The notes beneath the pieces are model-generated. The model saw only the letters and a program-made list of their open reading frames with translations. It made no database searches and was not told the origin of the DNA. DNA of 5,996 nucleotides, taken from contig PANO01000037.1 in assembly GCA_002707655.1 (NCBI GenBank), positions 11,037 to 17,032 on the forward strand, read 5' to 3'. The first letter of the stretch is position 1. Every line of letters begins with the position of its first letter. Positions 1-5,932 of the stretch are shown piece after piece. The position numbers were made by a program, and so were the translations under genes. This DNA is from Deltaproteobacteria bacterium. GTDB taxonomy: Bacteria; SAR324; NAC60-12.

Positions 1-372
1 CGCCGCGTGATGGCGATCTGCGGGGATGGTGGCTTCATGATGAACTCGCAGGAACTCGAAACCGCCGTGCGCCACAACATGCACGTCGTCGTCCTCATCC
101 TGCAGGATGATTCCTATGGCATGATCCGCTGGAAGCAGGCGAACATGAATTTTCCGGATTTCGGACTCCAGTTCGGCAATCCGGATTTTGTCAAGTACGC
201 CGAATCCTACGGAGCCAAGGGCTACCGCGTTAAGAGTACGGATGAGTTCGCCCCGCTACTGGAGGAATGCCACTCCTCACACGGGGTGCATGTCATCGAA
301 CTGCCGGTGGATTACTCCGACAATGACCGCATCCTCAATCACGAAATCAATGAGCGTAGCAGCCAAATCTGA
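1..372 (+). CDS. Acetolactate synthase-like TPP enzyme, C-terminal part (5' end outside window)
   Basis: This is the C-terminal 123 residues of a thiamine-diphosphate-dependent enzyme. The best match is catabolic acetolactate synthase (AlsS type), which condenses two pyruvates to 2-acetolactate and CO2. The frame is open from the first base, so the start lies upstream; AlsS proteins are about 550 residues, so roughly three quarters is missing. The TPP/Mg2+ motif begins at GDGGF (Asp9 here) and ends 27 residues later at Asp36 in LQDDSYG, where the family has NN or ND. The block FGNPDFVKYAESYGAKG and the ending PVDYSDN are typical of AlsS. The Gln35-Asp36 pair is a mild departure from the usual Asn-Asp of AlsS. 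A flavoprotein gene follows 48 bases later on the same strand. Other TPP carboligases (glyoxylate carboligase, oxalyl-CoA decarboxylase) are less likely given the PVDYSDN ending. The family call is firm; the exact substrate is inferred. Confidence 0.85.
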   Translation, partial: RRVMAICGDGGFMMNSQELETAVRHNMHVVVLILQDDSYGMIRWKQANMNFPDFGLQFGNPDFVKYAESYGAKGYRVKSTDEFAPLLEECHSSHGVHVIELPVDYSDNDRILNHEINERSSQI

Positions 373-420
373 CGGACTGATTTTCCTTTCAATCACCAGC
401 CACTAGCATTCTGTAGCTCA

Positions 421-1896
421 ATGGAACACTACGACCTTTGTGTGATCGGCGGCGGGCCTGCGGGTTACGCAGCTGCAATGCGGGCGGTGGATTTTGGCCG
501 CTCGGTGTTGTTGTTAGAATCCAACCGCATCGGCGGCGCGGGCCTTTACAACGGTGCGTTGTCCTCCAAAACTTTCTGGGAACTCTCGAAAGAAATTGCG
601 CAAATCCGTACACGGTTTGCGGCGTATCACGAGGTGCTTCCGGAAGTCCGCTTCGGCAGTGTGCTGAAGGAAACCGACGAAGCTGTGTTCGAGCGTTCCG
701 CGCAAATGGAGGAACACCTCCGGTTAGTTGAGGTCGAACAGAAAGAGCGTTTTAAGTTTGTGCGCGGTTCCGGATGCTTGGCCAGTCCCACGGAAATTGA
801 GGTGCGCGGCGATTTCGACCCTTTCACCATGCAGGCGGACCACACGATCATCGCTACAGGCAGCCGCCCCCGCAAGCTGCCCAATGTGCCCATTGACGAA
901 CACATCATCCTCACCAGCGATGGCATCGGCTCGCTGCGTGATTTTCCGGAATCGTTGGTCATTGTTGGAGCCGGGGTGATCGGTTGCGAATTCGCGACGA
1001 TCTTCTCCAACTTCGGCAAAACCCGCGTGCATCTCATCGCCAAGGACGACCATATTCTCCCCTTTGAGGATGCAGAGCTTTCCGCAGTGATTGAGCAGAA
1101 CATGATCACCAAGGGTGTCGTCATCCACCGCAACGCCCGCCTTGCAGAAATGGACATTGTGGCGGGGCGAGTGGCATACAAGCTTTCCCACGCGGACGGC
1201 ACCACCGAGGAGTTCGAGGCTGAGAAAGCGCTGATCTCGATTGGGCGGGTGCCGAACATCGAGAACACGGGTATCCGGGAACTCGGAGTGGCTCTGGATC
1301 GCGGCGGGGCGATTGATGACCAGCAAACGCAGACGAGCATTTCCAACATCTACGCCGTGGGCGACATCACCGCCGACATCGCACTCGTCAACGTCGGAGA
1401 GTTGGAAGGACGTTATGCCGTCGAGCGCATCTTTGGGCAACCGGATCATCCGCTCATCTACGAAAACATCTCCACGATCATGTTCCTCGATCCGGAGGTC
1501 GCCGGAGTGGGCATGAACGAGCAGCAGGCCCAAAAAACCGGAATCGCCTACCGCTCGGCGAGCTTCGATTTCCGCTGTGTGCCCCGCGCCATTGCCATGC
1601 GCAAGACGCAGGGTTTCTTCAAGATTCTGGTCAGCGACGATGAGGAAATGCGAATCCTCGGAATGCGGGCCTTGGGAGAACACGCCTCCACTGCAATTCA
1701 GGCGGTGTCCCTGTTGATCTCCATGAAGCGCGGGATTCGGGAACTCGCAGAACTGATTCATCCCCATCCCTCCATCATCGAGGGTATTCAAGAGTGCGCC
1801 CGGATGCTCTTGGGCACATCCATCTACAAACCCCACCTCTTTCCGAAATACCTGCGCACGCGACACTGGCGGGATGGGAAAGACAACTCATCTTGA
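421..1896 (+). CDS. Dihydrolipoamide dehydrogenase-like FAD/NAD(P) oxidoreductase lacking the redox disulfide
   Basis: A 491-residue flavoprotein of the pyridine nucleotide-disulfide oxidoreductase family, of normal length for lipoamide dehydrogenase or soluble transhydrogenase. The FAD-binding Rossmann motif is GGGPAG at residues 10-15, and a second dinucleotide motif GAGVIG sits at 183-188. The second FAD contact is YAVGDI at 311-316, and a dimerisation domain fills about 345-470. The C-terminal catalytic dyad HPHPSIIE is intact (His449 and Glu454). The family's redox motif GGTCLNVGCIPSK reads GGAGLYNGALSSK here, so both cysteines are replaced (Gly41 and Ala46, codons at 541-543 and 556-558). 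It therefore cannot be a true lipoamide dehydrogenase, glutathione reductase or mercuric reductase. A hydride-transfer role such as transhydrogenase or diaphorase activity is possible but inferred. No clear Shine-Dalgarno precedes the ATG; the start is chosen because the FAD-binding strand begins right after it. It follows the acetolactate synthase-like gene by 48 bases and may be co-transcribed with it. Confidence 0.88.
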   Translation: MEHYDLCVIGGGPAGYAAAMRAVDFGRSVLLLESNRIGGAGLYNGALSSKTFWELSKEIAQIRTRFAAYHEVLPEVRFGSVLKETDEAVFERSAQMEEHLRLVEVEQKERFKFVRGSGCLASPTEIEVRGDFDPFTMQADHTIIATGSRPRKLPNVPIDEHIILTSDGIGSLRDFPESLVIVGAGVIGCEFATIFSNFGKTRVHLIAKDDHILPFEDAELSAVIEQNMITKGVVIHRNARLAEMDIVAGRVAYKLSHADGTTEEFEAEKALISIGRVPNIENTGIRELGVALDRGGAIDDQQTQTSISNIYAVGDITADIALVNVGELEGRYAVERIFGQPDHPLIYENISTIMFLDPEVAGVGMNEQQAQKTGIAYRSASFDFRCVPRAIAMRKTQGFFKILVSDDEEMRILGMRALGEHASTAIQAVSLLISMKRGIRELAELIHPHPSIIEGIQECARMLLGTSIYKPHLFPKYLRTRHWRDGKDNSS

Positions 1897-1933
1897 AAAA
1901 TCTCATCTCATCACTGAACGCAGTTCACCCAAG

Positions 1934-1961
1934 CAGACCGACACCGGACTGAGACGTTTTT
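1934..1961 (+). terminator. Weak candidate terminator between convergent genes
   Basis: In the 74-base gap between two convergent genes, CAG-A-CCG-ACAC-CGG-A-CTG (1934-1951) can fold into two 3-bp stems around an A/A mismatch with a 4-base loop. A run of five T follows at 1957-1961. The stem is short and the T-run is offset by five bases, so it is at best a weak intrinsic terminator for the flavoprotein gene. A separate 5-bp hairpin TGAAC-GCA-GTTCA lies just upstream but has no T-run. Confidence 0.22.
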
Positions 1962-1970
1962 GAAAGTGAG

Positions 1971-3566
1971 TCAATCTCCCGCCACGGCCATGCTCAGCGA
2001 TTGGCGGGCGGTGCGCAGGACGTGCTTGCCCTTGAAGGGCGAGTGCAGGAAGCGGTTCATCGCAGTCAGCAGCATTGGCACCCACGGGGCTTCCGGGAAT
2101 ATCCGGAATTCCTCGGCTACGGCGGTGAGGGTTTTGACGAAATGGCCGGCGACAATGTACTCGGACTGCCCGTGATCGAAGAGGCGGACGAACTCTTGCT
2201 GAAAAAAGGCAGCTGGGGTTTCGACCCGCCACTCTGAGAGGTCGAGTTCCGGATCAACATAGCGGGTGTGCCTTCCCAAGAAGCAGGCCAGTTGCAGCAG
2301 CCCCTGTGGCCAGAGGTCGGGATACTTCGAGCATTGCGCCCGCACGGCGTTGGCAAAGGTCAGCCCGTGGGTGAAGCCGAGCCAACTGTGGTTGTGGGAA
2401 ACCGCGCGGTCGGTGTGGTTCTGAAGGGCGAGGTCGAAATGCGCCATGTTCCACGCCAAGGCACCGAGCAGGGCATGGAAGGCGGCTTCCGGATCGGCGG
2501 AAGATTTCCGCACCCGCTCCAGTGCCTGCTTGACCGAAAGCCCCGTCAAATCTTCTGAGGTAATGGCTTGCGATCCTTGACCGTCCCACGTCTCCAAGGT
2601 GGGGCGGTAGTTGCGAAATTCCGGAATCAAATCTTCCCGTGAAGCGTAGGTGAGGGAGCGAATCAGCGACAGCAGCAGCGGTTCCAGCACGTCGTCGCCC
2701 AGCCACTCCAGCAGTTGCCCCACCTTGCGGACGTAAATCAGGGAATGCCCGAAATCCTGATAATGCGACAGCGCGGCACGAGTCAGGGTTTCTTCAAAAT
2801 CAGGAAACCGCAGCTCTTGCTGCAAACCTCCCCGAATGAGGGCGATTGCTGTGTCCTCGTCTTCGTTTTCAAGGGCTTGTGCCAAGGCTTCCGGAGCAAA
2901 CGGAAGGGTGTGATTGGCATAGGGATAGGTCGGCTCCCGCTGCGTGTCCCACGCCATGTGCGCGACGGGTTCGACGAGTCCAACGAGTTCCAGCCCGGCA
3001 TCGCCCTTGGCGTGGTGCTGGCGCAGTTCCAGCCAGTCCGGAGCCACTGCGTAGGCGTGCGTCATCCCAAATTCCATGTGGTCGTGCGTCCACCAAACCG
3101 CCTGCCGCAACGCCTCCAACGGATCGCCCCCGGCCTGCTGCAAGCGGGCGATTTCTCGGGCCATGCGGTCGTACTCATGGCGGGGAAAGCTTTCCTGCAA
3201 ATTTGTGAGCGCCTTTTCGATCAACACTTCCGGAGGTGGGTCGGACAAATCCAGCACGAGATCGTTGCCGTCCACCTTGACGGGATAGCGTCGCAAGGTG
3301 TCGCCGCCCACCAGCGTTGCGCCGGAGTCGAGGTCGAACTTCCAGTTGTGCCAGTTGCATGTCAGGATGCACTCATCGTCCAGACTGCCCTCCACCAGCG
3401 GATACCCCTCGTGTGGACAGCGGTTGGCACAGGCGTACACCGTTCCACGGCGATTGAGGAACAACGCAATCTGTTTGCCTCCGAACTTGACGACCATGCG
3501 TCGTTTCTCTTGGAGATCGCTCCAGCCTCCGGCAATGCGTTGGGTTGTGGTGGTCAGATCAGTCAT
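1971..3566 (-). CDS. Rieske [2Fe-2S] protein with a large uncharacterised helical histidine-rich domain
   Basis: A 531-residue protein. Residues about 5-110 form a Rieske ferredoxin-type domain with ligands Cys50-Pro-His52 and Cys70-Asn-Trp-His73 (C-x-H-x17-C-x2-H), followed by WKFDLDSG, the usual segment after the second ligand pair. It should bind a [2Fe-2S] cluster and pass single electrons. Residues about 115-531 do not resemble the usual Rieske oxygenase catalytic domain. They look almost wholly helical and rich in histidine and aromatics: WWTHDH (158-163), HYQDFGH (268-274), and a cluster at 376-400 with HFD, HTD, HNH and FTHG. These could form a metal or substrate site, and a distant tie to questin-oxidase-like helical proteins is only a guess. 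There is no signal peptide or membrane segment, so it is probably cytoplasmic. The ATG at 3566 overlaps the stop of the upstream HxlR gene by 8 bases, with no clear Shine-Dalgarno; a GTG at 3575 would add three residues. The Rieske call is firm; the overall function is unknown. Confidence 0.87.
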   Translation of the reverse strand: MTDLTTTTQRIAGGWSDLQEKRRMVVKFGGKQIALFLNRRGTVYACANRCPHEGYPLVEGSLDDECILTCNWHNWKFDLDSGATLVGGDTLRRYPVKVDGNDLVLDLSDPPPEVLIEKALTNLQESFPRHEYDRMAREIARLQQAGGDPLEALRQAVWWTHDHMEFGMTHAYAVAPDWLELRQHHAKGDAGLELVGLVEPVAHMAWDTQREPTYPYANHTLPFAPEALAQALENEDEDTAIALIRGGLQQELRFPDFEETLTRAALSHYQDFGHSLIYVRKVGQLLEWLGDDVLEPLLLSLIRSLTYASREDLIPEFRNYRPTLETWDGQGSQAITSEDLTGLSVKQALERVRKSSADPEAAFHALLGALAWNMAHFDLALQNHTDRAVSHNHSWLGFTHGLTFANAVRAQCSKYPDLWPQGLLQLACFLGRHTRYVDPELDLSEWRVETPAAFFQQEFVRLFDHGQSEYIVAGHFVKTLTAVAEEFRIFPEAPWVPMLLTAMNRFLHSPFKGKHVLRTARQSLSMAVAGD

Positions 3567-4011
3567 CGTTTTCACGGAGTTGGATCAGTTCAACCTCAGC
3601 CGGACTCACTTCCCGACGCTCGTCCAGCAGCAGCGGGCGCATCCCAACGGCTTGCCCACTGTCCGCATGACGGATCTCCACCAAGGGACCGTCTGGGTCC
3701 GGGCACCACTGCTCGCCCCATTCCGAAAACATCACCAGCACTCCCAGCAAATCCTGGCACTTTTGCGTCGGGCAGTACTCGTAACGCCGGGATCCCTCCA
3801 TTTTTTCCTTGGTGAGCAAGCCCTCGTCCACCAGATGCCGCAAGCGCTGCGTGAGCAGGTTGCGGGAAAGGCAGAGGCTCTTTTGAAAGCCCTCAAACCG
3901 CCGGACTCCCATGAGGGCATCGCGCACAATCATCAGAGTCCACTGATCCCCCAACACGCTCAGCGAGCGGGCGATTGGACAAGGGATTTGTTCGTAACTG
4001 CGCGTCGTCAT
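3559..4011 (-). CDS. HxlR-family winged helix-turn-helix transcriptional regulator
   Basis: A 150-residue DNA-binding protein of the HxlR (MarR-like winged-helix) family. Signatures are CPIARSLSVLGDQWTLMIVRD at the N-terminus (the family's conserved Cys is Cys11, with GDQW and the following helix), the recognition region FQKSLCLSRNLLTQRLRHL at 42-60, and a wing with EGSRRYEYCPTQKC at 72-85. The segment VLVMFSEWGEQW at 91-102 matches the dimerisation helix. Characterised relatives YodB, CatR and HypR of Bacillus sense quinones or disulfide stress through the N-terminal Cys. Cys11 plus Cys47, Cys80, Cys85 and Cys103 make thiol sensing plausible here. The C-terminal 45 residues extend beyond the usual core. 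The gene is divergent from the DsrE-family gene and overlaps the Rieske gene by 8 bases. It probably autoregulates through the repeats at 4027-4077. The leader before the ATG has no convincing Shine-Dalgarno site. Confidence 0.93.
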   Translation of the reverse strand: MTTRSYEQIPCPIARSLSVLGDQWTLMIVRDALMGVRRFEGFQKSLCLSRNLLTQRLRHLVDEGLLTKEKMEGSRRYEYCPTQKCQDLLGVLVMFSEWGEQWCPDPDGPLVEIRHADSGQAVGMRPLLLDERREVSPAEVELIQLRENDD

Positions 4012-4031
4012 GTGCTTGGCGAATTTTTTAG

Positions 4032-4060
4032 TTCACTTTTTGAACTATATCAAATAAAGT
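4032..4060 (+). promoter_or_regulatory. Promoter for the DsrE-MFS operon
   Basis: TTCACT (4032-4037) and TAAAGT (4055-4060) are spaced by 17 bases, with four of six consensus matches each. The -35 lies in the left arm of the 13-bp inverted repeat and the spacer contains the second heptamer. Its geometry mirrors the opposed promoter exactly. It would give a leader of roughly 65-70 bases before the ATG at 4135. The -10 is weak, which would suit a promoter needing activation or relief of repression. Confidence 0.42.
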
Positions 4061-4072
4061 ACGCAAAGTGAA
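4044..4072 (-). promoter_or_regulatory. Promoter for the HxlR-Rieske operon
   Basis: On the minus strand, TTCACT (4072-4067) and TATAGT (4049-4044) are separated by 17 bases. The -10 matches TATAAT at five of six positions and the -35 matches TTGACA at four of six. Transcription would start near 4037, leaving a leader of about 26 bases before the ATG at 4011. The -35 lies in the right arm of the inverted repeat and the -10 overlaps the middle heptamer, so a bound regulator would block it. Confidence 0.58.
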
Positions 4073-4123
4073 CTAAATTGGACAGCGCGACAGCCGCTTT
4101 TCACTTGATCCTAACCTCAACTC

Positions 4124-4128
4124 AGGAG
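4124..4128 (+). promoter_or_regulatory. Ribosome binding site of the DsrE-family gene
   Basis: AGGAG ends six bases before the ATG at 4135. This fixes that ATG as the start rather than an upstream in-frame TTG at 4078, which would add 19 residues that do not fit the DsrE fold. Confidence 0.8.
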
Positions 4129-4134
4129 AACACA

Positions 4135-4497
4135 ATGGCAAAGATACTGGTGCATGTCACCCACGGGCCGGAAGCCCCCACACGGGCGGCACTCGCCTTT
4201 CTTGTGGCCAAAAGCGCGATTGACGAAGGGCACACCGTCTCACTCTTCCTCGCGGGAGATGCCGTGCAACTGCTCCGCGATGCGGTGCTGGACAATCTTG
4301 CGGGCTTGGGCACCGGAGAATTGCGGTCCCACTTTGACGCGATTGTTTCCGGCGGGGGACGTTTCTACCTGTCCGGCATGTCGAGCAAGGGGCGTGGCGT
4401 CACGGACGAGGACTTGCGCGACAAGCCTGCCGAGTTCGCCCTGCCCAACGTGCTGGTGCGGCTCTCGCTGGACCACGACCGCATGTTCACCTATTGA
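4135..4497 (+). CDS. DsrE-family protein without cysteines
   Basis: A 120-residue cytoplasmic protein of the DsrE/TusD-like fold. The N-terminus MAKILVHVTHGPEAPTRA is the first beta strand and nucleotide-like loop. Next come a helix (about 16-31), the strand HTVSLFLAGDAV (33-44) and a conserved stretch RFYLSGMSSKGRGVTDEDL (76-94). Relatives TusBCD and DsrEFH relay sulfur as a persulfide on a cysteine in that last region. Here the protein has no cysteine at all, and the equivalent place holds serines (Ser80, Ser83, Ser84). A sulfur-relay role is therefore unlikely, and a binding or regulatory role is more plausible (inference). It is the first gene of the operon divergent from the HxlR regulator and has a strong AGGAG site. 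A 40-codon ORF follows 30 bases later. Confidence 0.87.
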   Translation: MAKILVHVTHGPEAPTRAALAFLVAKSAIDEGHTVSLFLAGDAVQLLRDAVLDNLAGLGTGELRSHFDAIVSGGGRFYLSGMSSKGRGVTDEDLRDKPAEFALPNVLVRLSLDHDRMFTY

Positions 4498-4514
4498 TCA
4501 ATCAACCCCGCAAC

Positions 4515-4520
4515 AAAGGA
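4515..4520 (+). promoter_or_regulatory. Ribosome binding site of the 40-codon ORF
   Basis: AAAGGA ends seven bases before the ATG at 4528. The spacing is close to ideal, which is the main reason to believe that the short ORF is, or recently was, translated. Confidence 0.6.
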
Positions 4521-4527
4521 AATAAGC

Positions 4528-4650
4528 ATGGAACCGAATCTCCCCACCGAACTGTACTGGATGACGCTGACCGTTGCAATGACGGCGATTTTTTATGCAC
4601 CGTACATCGTGTGCAACCGTGAAAACGCCAGTGCGTGTAATTCCTACTAA
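4528..4650 (+). CDS. 40-residue ORF resembling the N-terminus of a MAPEG membrane protein, probably truncated
   Basis: The 40 residues begin MEPNLPTELYWMTLTVAMTA and end with VCNRENASACNSY. The stretch TELYWMTLTVAMTAIFYAPYI (about 7-27) is a single hydrophobic helix that closely resembles the first membrane segment of MAPEG-family proteins, which start with patterns like TELxWLTLTxLMTALxWxPYILNR. MAPEG proteins are about 120-150 residues with four helices. Here the sequence leaves the family just after helix one and stops, and the next gene begins 30 bases on with no room for the rest. It is probably a remnant left by a deletion, or less likely a real single-helix small protein. Its good ribosome binding site and its place between the DsrE and MFS genes argue that it was once an operon member. 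MAPEG relatives act in glutathione and eicosanoid metabolism. Confidence 0.55.
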   Translation: MEPNLPTELYWMTLTVAMTAIFYAPYIVCNRENASACNSY

Positions 4651-4680
4651 TAATTAATTGAGTCCAATCCGCAGGGGTAA

Positions 4681-5910
4681 ATGTCACAAAAATACCGATT
4701 TCTGCTCGTTCTGGGCTGCGCCTCCCTGATGGTCTTCCTGAGCATGGGGATGCGTCAGGGGATGGGGCTGTTTCTCGAACCCATCACCTCCGCGCTGGGG
4801 GTGGATCGCGAAACCTTCAGCCTCGCAATCGCGTGGCAGAACCTGATCCTTGCGTTGCCGCTTTTCGGGGTAATAGCAGACTTGATTGGTTTCCGGAGGG
4901 TCGCCTTGTTGGGAGGCGTGGTCTATGGAGGGGGATTATGGCTGGCCTCCCAAAGCTCATCCGCTTGGGAACTCTACGCGAACCTCGGAGGGGTCGTGGG
5001 GGTCGGGATCGGACTCTCCGGCATGATCGTGGTTATGGGCGCGGTGGGTCAGGTGGCTCCACCGGAGCGTCGTAGCACGGCCTTTGGGATAGTGACGGTG
5101 GCCTTCTCAATCGGTATGTTCACCATGATCCCGCTGCTCCAGTTCTGGATTGAAAAACATGGGTGGAGTGGCGCGTTAGAGGCGGCAGGTGGGGTGGTGC
5201 TGGCGATCTCCCTGCTGGCCCTCGGCCTTCCGGACAAGTCTTCGTCTGCGGAGAAAACCTCCGGCTCGGTGCCCGAACTTGAACTGAGCTTGGGGAGAAC
5301 GCTCAACGGGGCCAGAACCCACTCCGGCTACCTGTTGCTCAATCTCGGATTTTTCGTCTGCGGGTTTCATGTCGCCTTCATCGGCACGCATCTGCCAGCT
5401 TTTTTGCAGGGAGAGGGCGTTTCAGCCAGTGCCGCTTCATGGGCATTGGCGATGATTGGTCTTTTCAATATCTTTGGCTCCCTCGTCTTTGGCCGTTTGG
5501 GGGATTCGCTGAGCAAGAAATCACTGCTCAGCGTGCTCTACACTCTGCGGGTGGTAGTGATTACCGTGTTTCTTGCGATCCCTCTCAGTGACTTCACCGC
5601 CATTGTCTTTGGCGCGGCCATCGGCTTCCTTTGGCTGGCGACCGTCCCCCTCACCAGCGGGATTGTCGCGCAAATCTTCGGAACACGTTACCTCACCACA
5701 CTCTGGGCGATTGTCTTCTTCAGCCACCAGATTGGCGCCTTTTTGGGAGTCTGGTTGGGCGGGCGCGTCTACGACTCCACCGGCTCCTACACCACCGTCT
5801 GGCTGGCTGCCATCGTGCTCGGCCTGTTTGCTGGGATCGTACACCTGCCCATCCGGGAACAGCCGTGGCAACCCTCTCTTCCAGACCCACAGCCTGCCGT
5901 GGGAGAGTGA
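4681..5910 (+). CDS. Major facilitator superfamily transporter (12 TM)
   Basis: A 409-residue inner-membrane protein. About twelve hydrophobic segments fall into two halves: TM1-6 within about 6-183 and TM7-12 within about 215-390, with a polar central loop at about 184-214. The loop 2-3 motif A reads GVIADLIGFRR (63-73), and its counterpart in the second half is GRLGDSLSKK (271-280). GMRQGMGLFLEPI (23-35) and GFHVAFIGTHLPAFL (228-242) are typical of a broad proteobacterial MFS group related to the oxalate/formate and monocarboxylate carriers. The substrate cannot be read from sequence; organic anion transport or drug efflux are both possible. The start ATG is preceded by AGGGG (4673-4677) only three bases away, a tight spacing. 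It lies 30 bases after the 40-codon ORF and 31 bases before a cysteine-synthase-like gene, so it is probably the middle of an operon. Confidence 0.92.
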   Translation: MSQKYRFLLVLGCASLMVFLSMGMRQGMGLFLEPITSALGVDRETFSLAIAWQNLILALPLFGVIADLIGFRRVALLGGVVYGGGLWLASQSSSAWELYANLGGVVGVGIGLSGMIVVMGAVGQVAPPERRSTAFGIVTVAFSIGMFTMIPLLQFWIEKHGWSGALEAAGGVVLAISLLALGLPDKSSSAEKTSGSVPELELSLGRTLNGARTHSGYLLLNLGFFVCGFHVAFIGTHLPAFLQGEGVSASAASWALAMIGLFNIFGSLVFGRLGDSLSKKSLLSVLYTLRVVVITVFLAIPLSDFTAIVFGAAIGFLWLATVPLTSGIVAQIFGTRYLTTLWAIVFFSHQIGAFLGVWLGGRVYDSTGSYTTVWLAAIVLGLFAGIVHLPIREQPWQPSLPDPQPAVGE

Positions 5911-5932
5911 GGAAAAGATCAATCACCATTTG

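Larger units (their letters stand above)
4027..4077. promoter_or_regulatory. Candidate HxlR operator: three heptamer half-sites and a 13-bp inverted repeat
   Basis: The heptamer TAGTTCA lies at 4029-4035, its reverse complement TGAACTA at 4041-4047 (a 7-bp palindrome with a 5-base CTTTT spacer) and again at 4069-4075. Separately, TTTAGTTCACTTT (4027-4039) and AAAGTGAACTAAA (4065-4077) form a perfect 13-bp inverted repeat with a 25-base gap. The region is AT-rich against a GC-rich background and sits between the regulator and the divergent operon. HxlR dimers bind palindromes of this general size, so the regulator at 3559-4011 is the obvious candidate ligand. The repeats are directly visible; binding is inferred. 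Confidence 0.72.

Noticed and set aside
724..1866. Long minus-strand open frame (380 codons) opposite the flavoprotein gene, plus a second one at 627-1349
   Set aside because: They lie wholly inside a gene with complete, well-recognised FAD and NAD motifs. The translations have no recognisable domain and arise from the codon bias of GC-rich DNA.
2715..3815. Plus-strand open frame of 366 codons opposite the Rieske and HxlR genes, and another at 3298-4071
   Set aside because: Both run antisense across two confidently identified genes, show no domain pattern, and cross the gene boundary and operator region without a start signal.
4078..4134. N-terminal extension of the DsrE-family gene from a TTG at 4078
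   Set aside because: The AGGAG site is placed for the ATG at 4135, and the extra 19 residues precede the first strand of the fold and overlap the leader.
4493..4502. Perfect 10-bp palindrome ATTGATCAAT over the DsrE stop codon
   Set aside because: It is short, AT-rich, has no loop and no following T-run, and no partner copy elsewhere in the window; chance is adequate.
4502..4687. Minus-strand 61-codon open frame across the 40-codon ORF and the MFS start
   Set aside because: It has no ribosome site or domain, and it overlaps the plus-strand ORF that has a good Shine-Dalgarno site and a MAPEG-like helix.
152..5234. Marked excess of TCCGGA: about 15 sites by eye (roughly two expected), most as TTCCGGA or TCCGGAA
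   Set aside because: It could suggest an uptake or regulatory word, but most copies encode Pro-Glu or Pro-Asp in frame as CCG-GAN after a codon ending in T. Codon choice explains most of it. A genome-wide word count against a codon-shuffled background would settle it.
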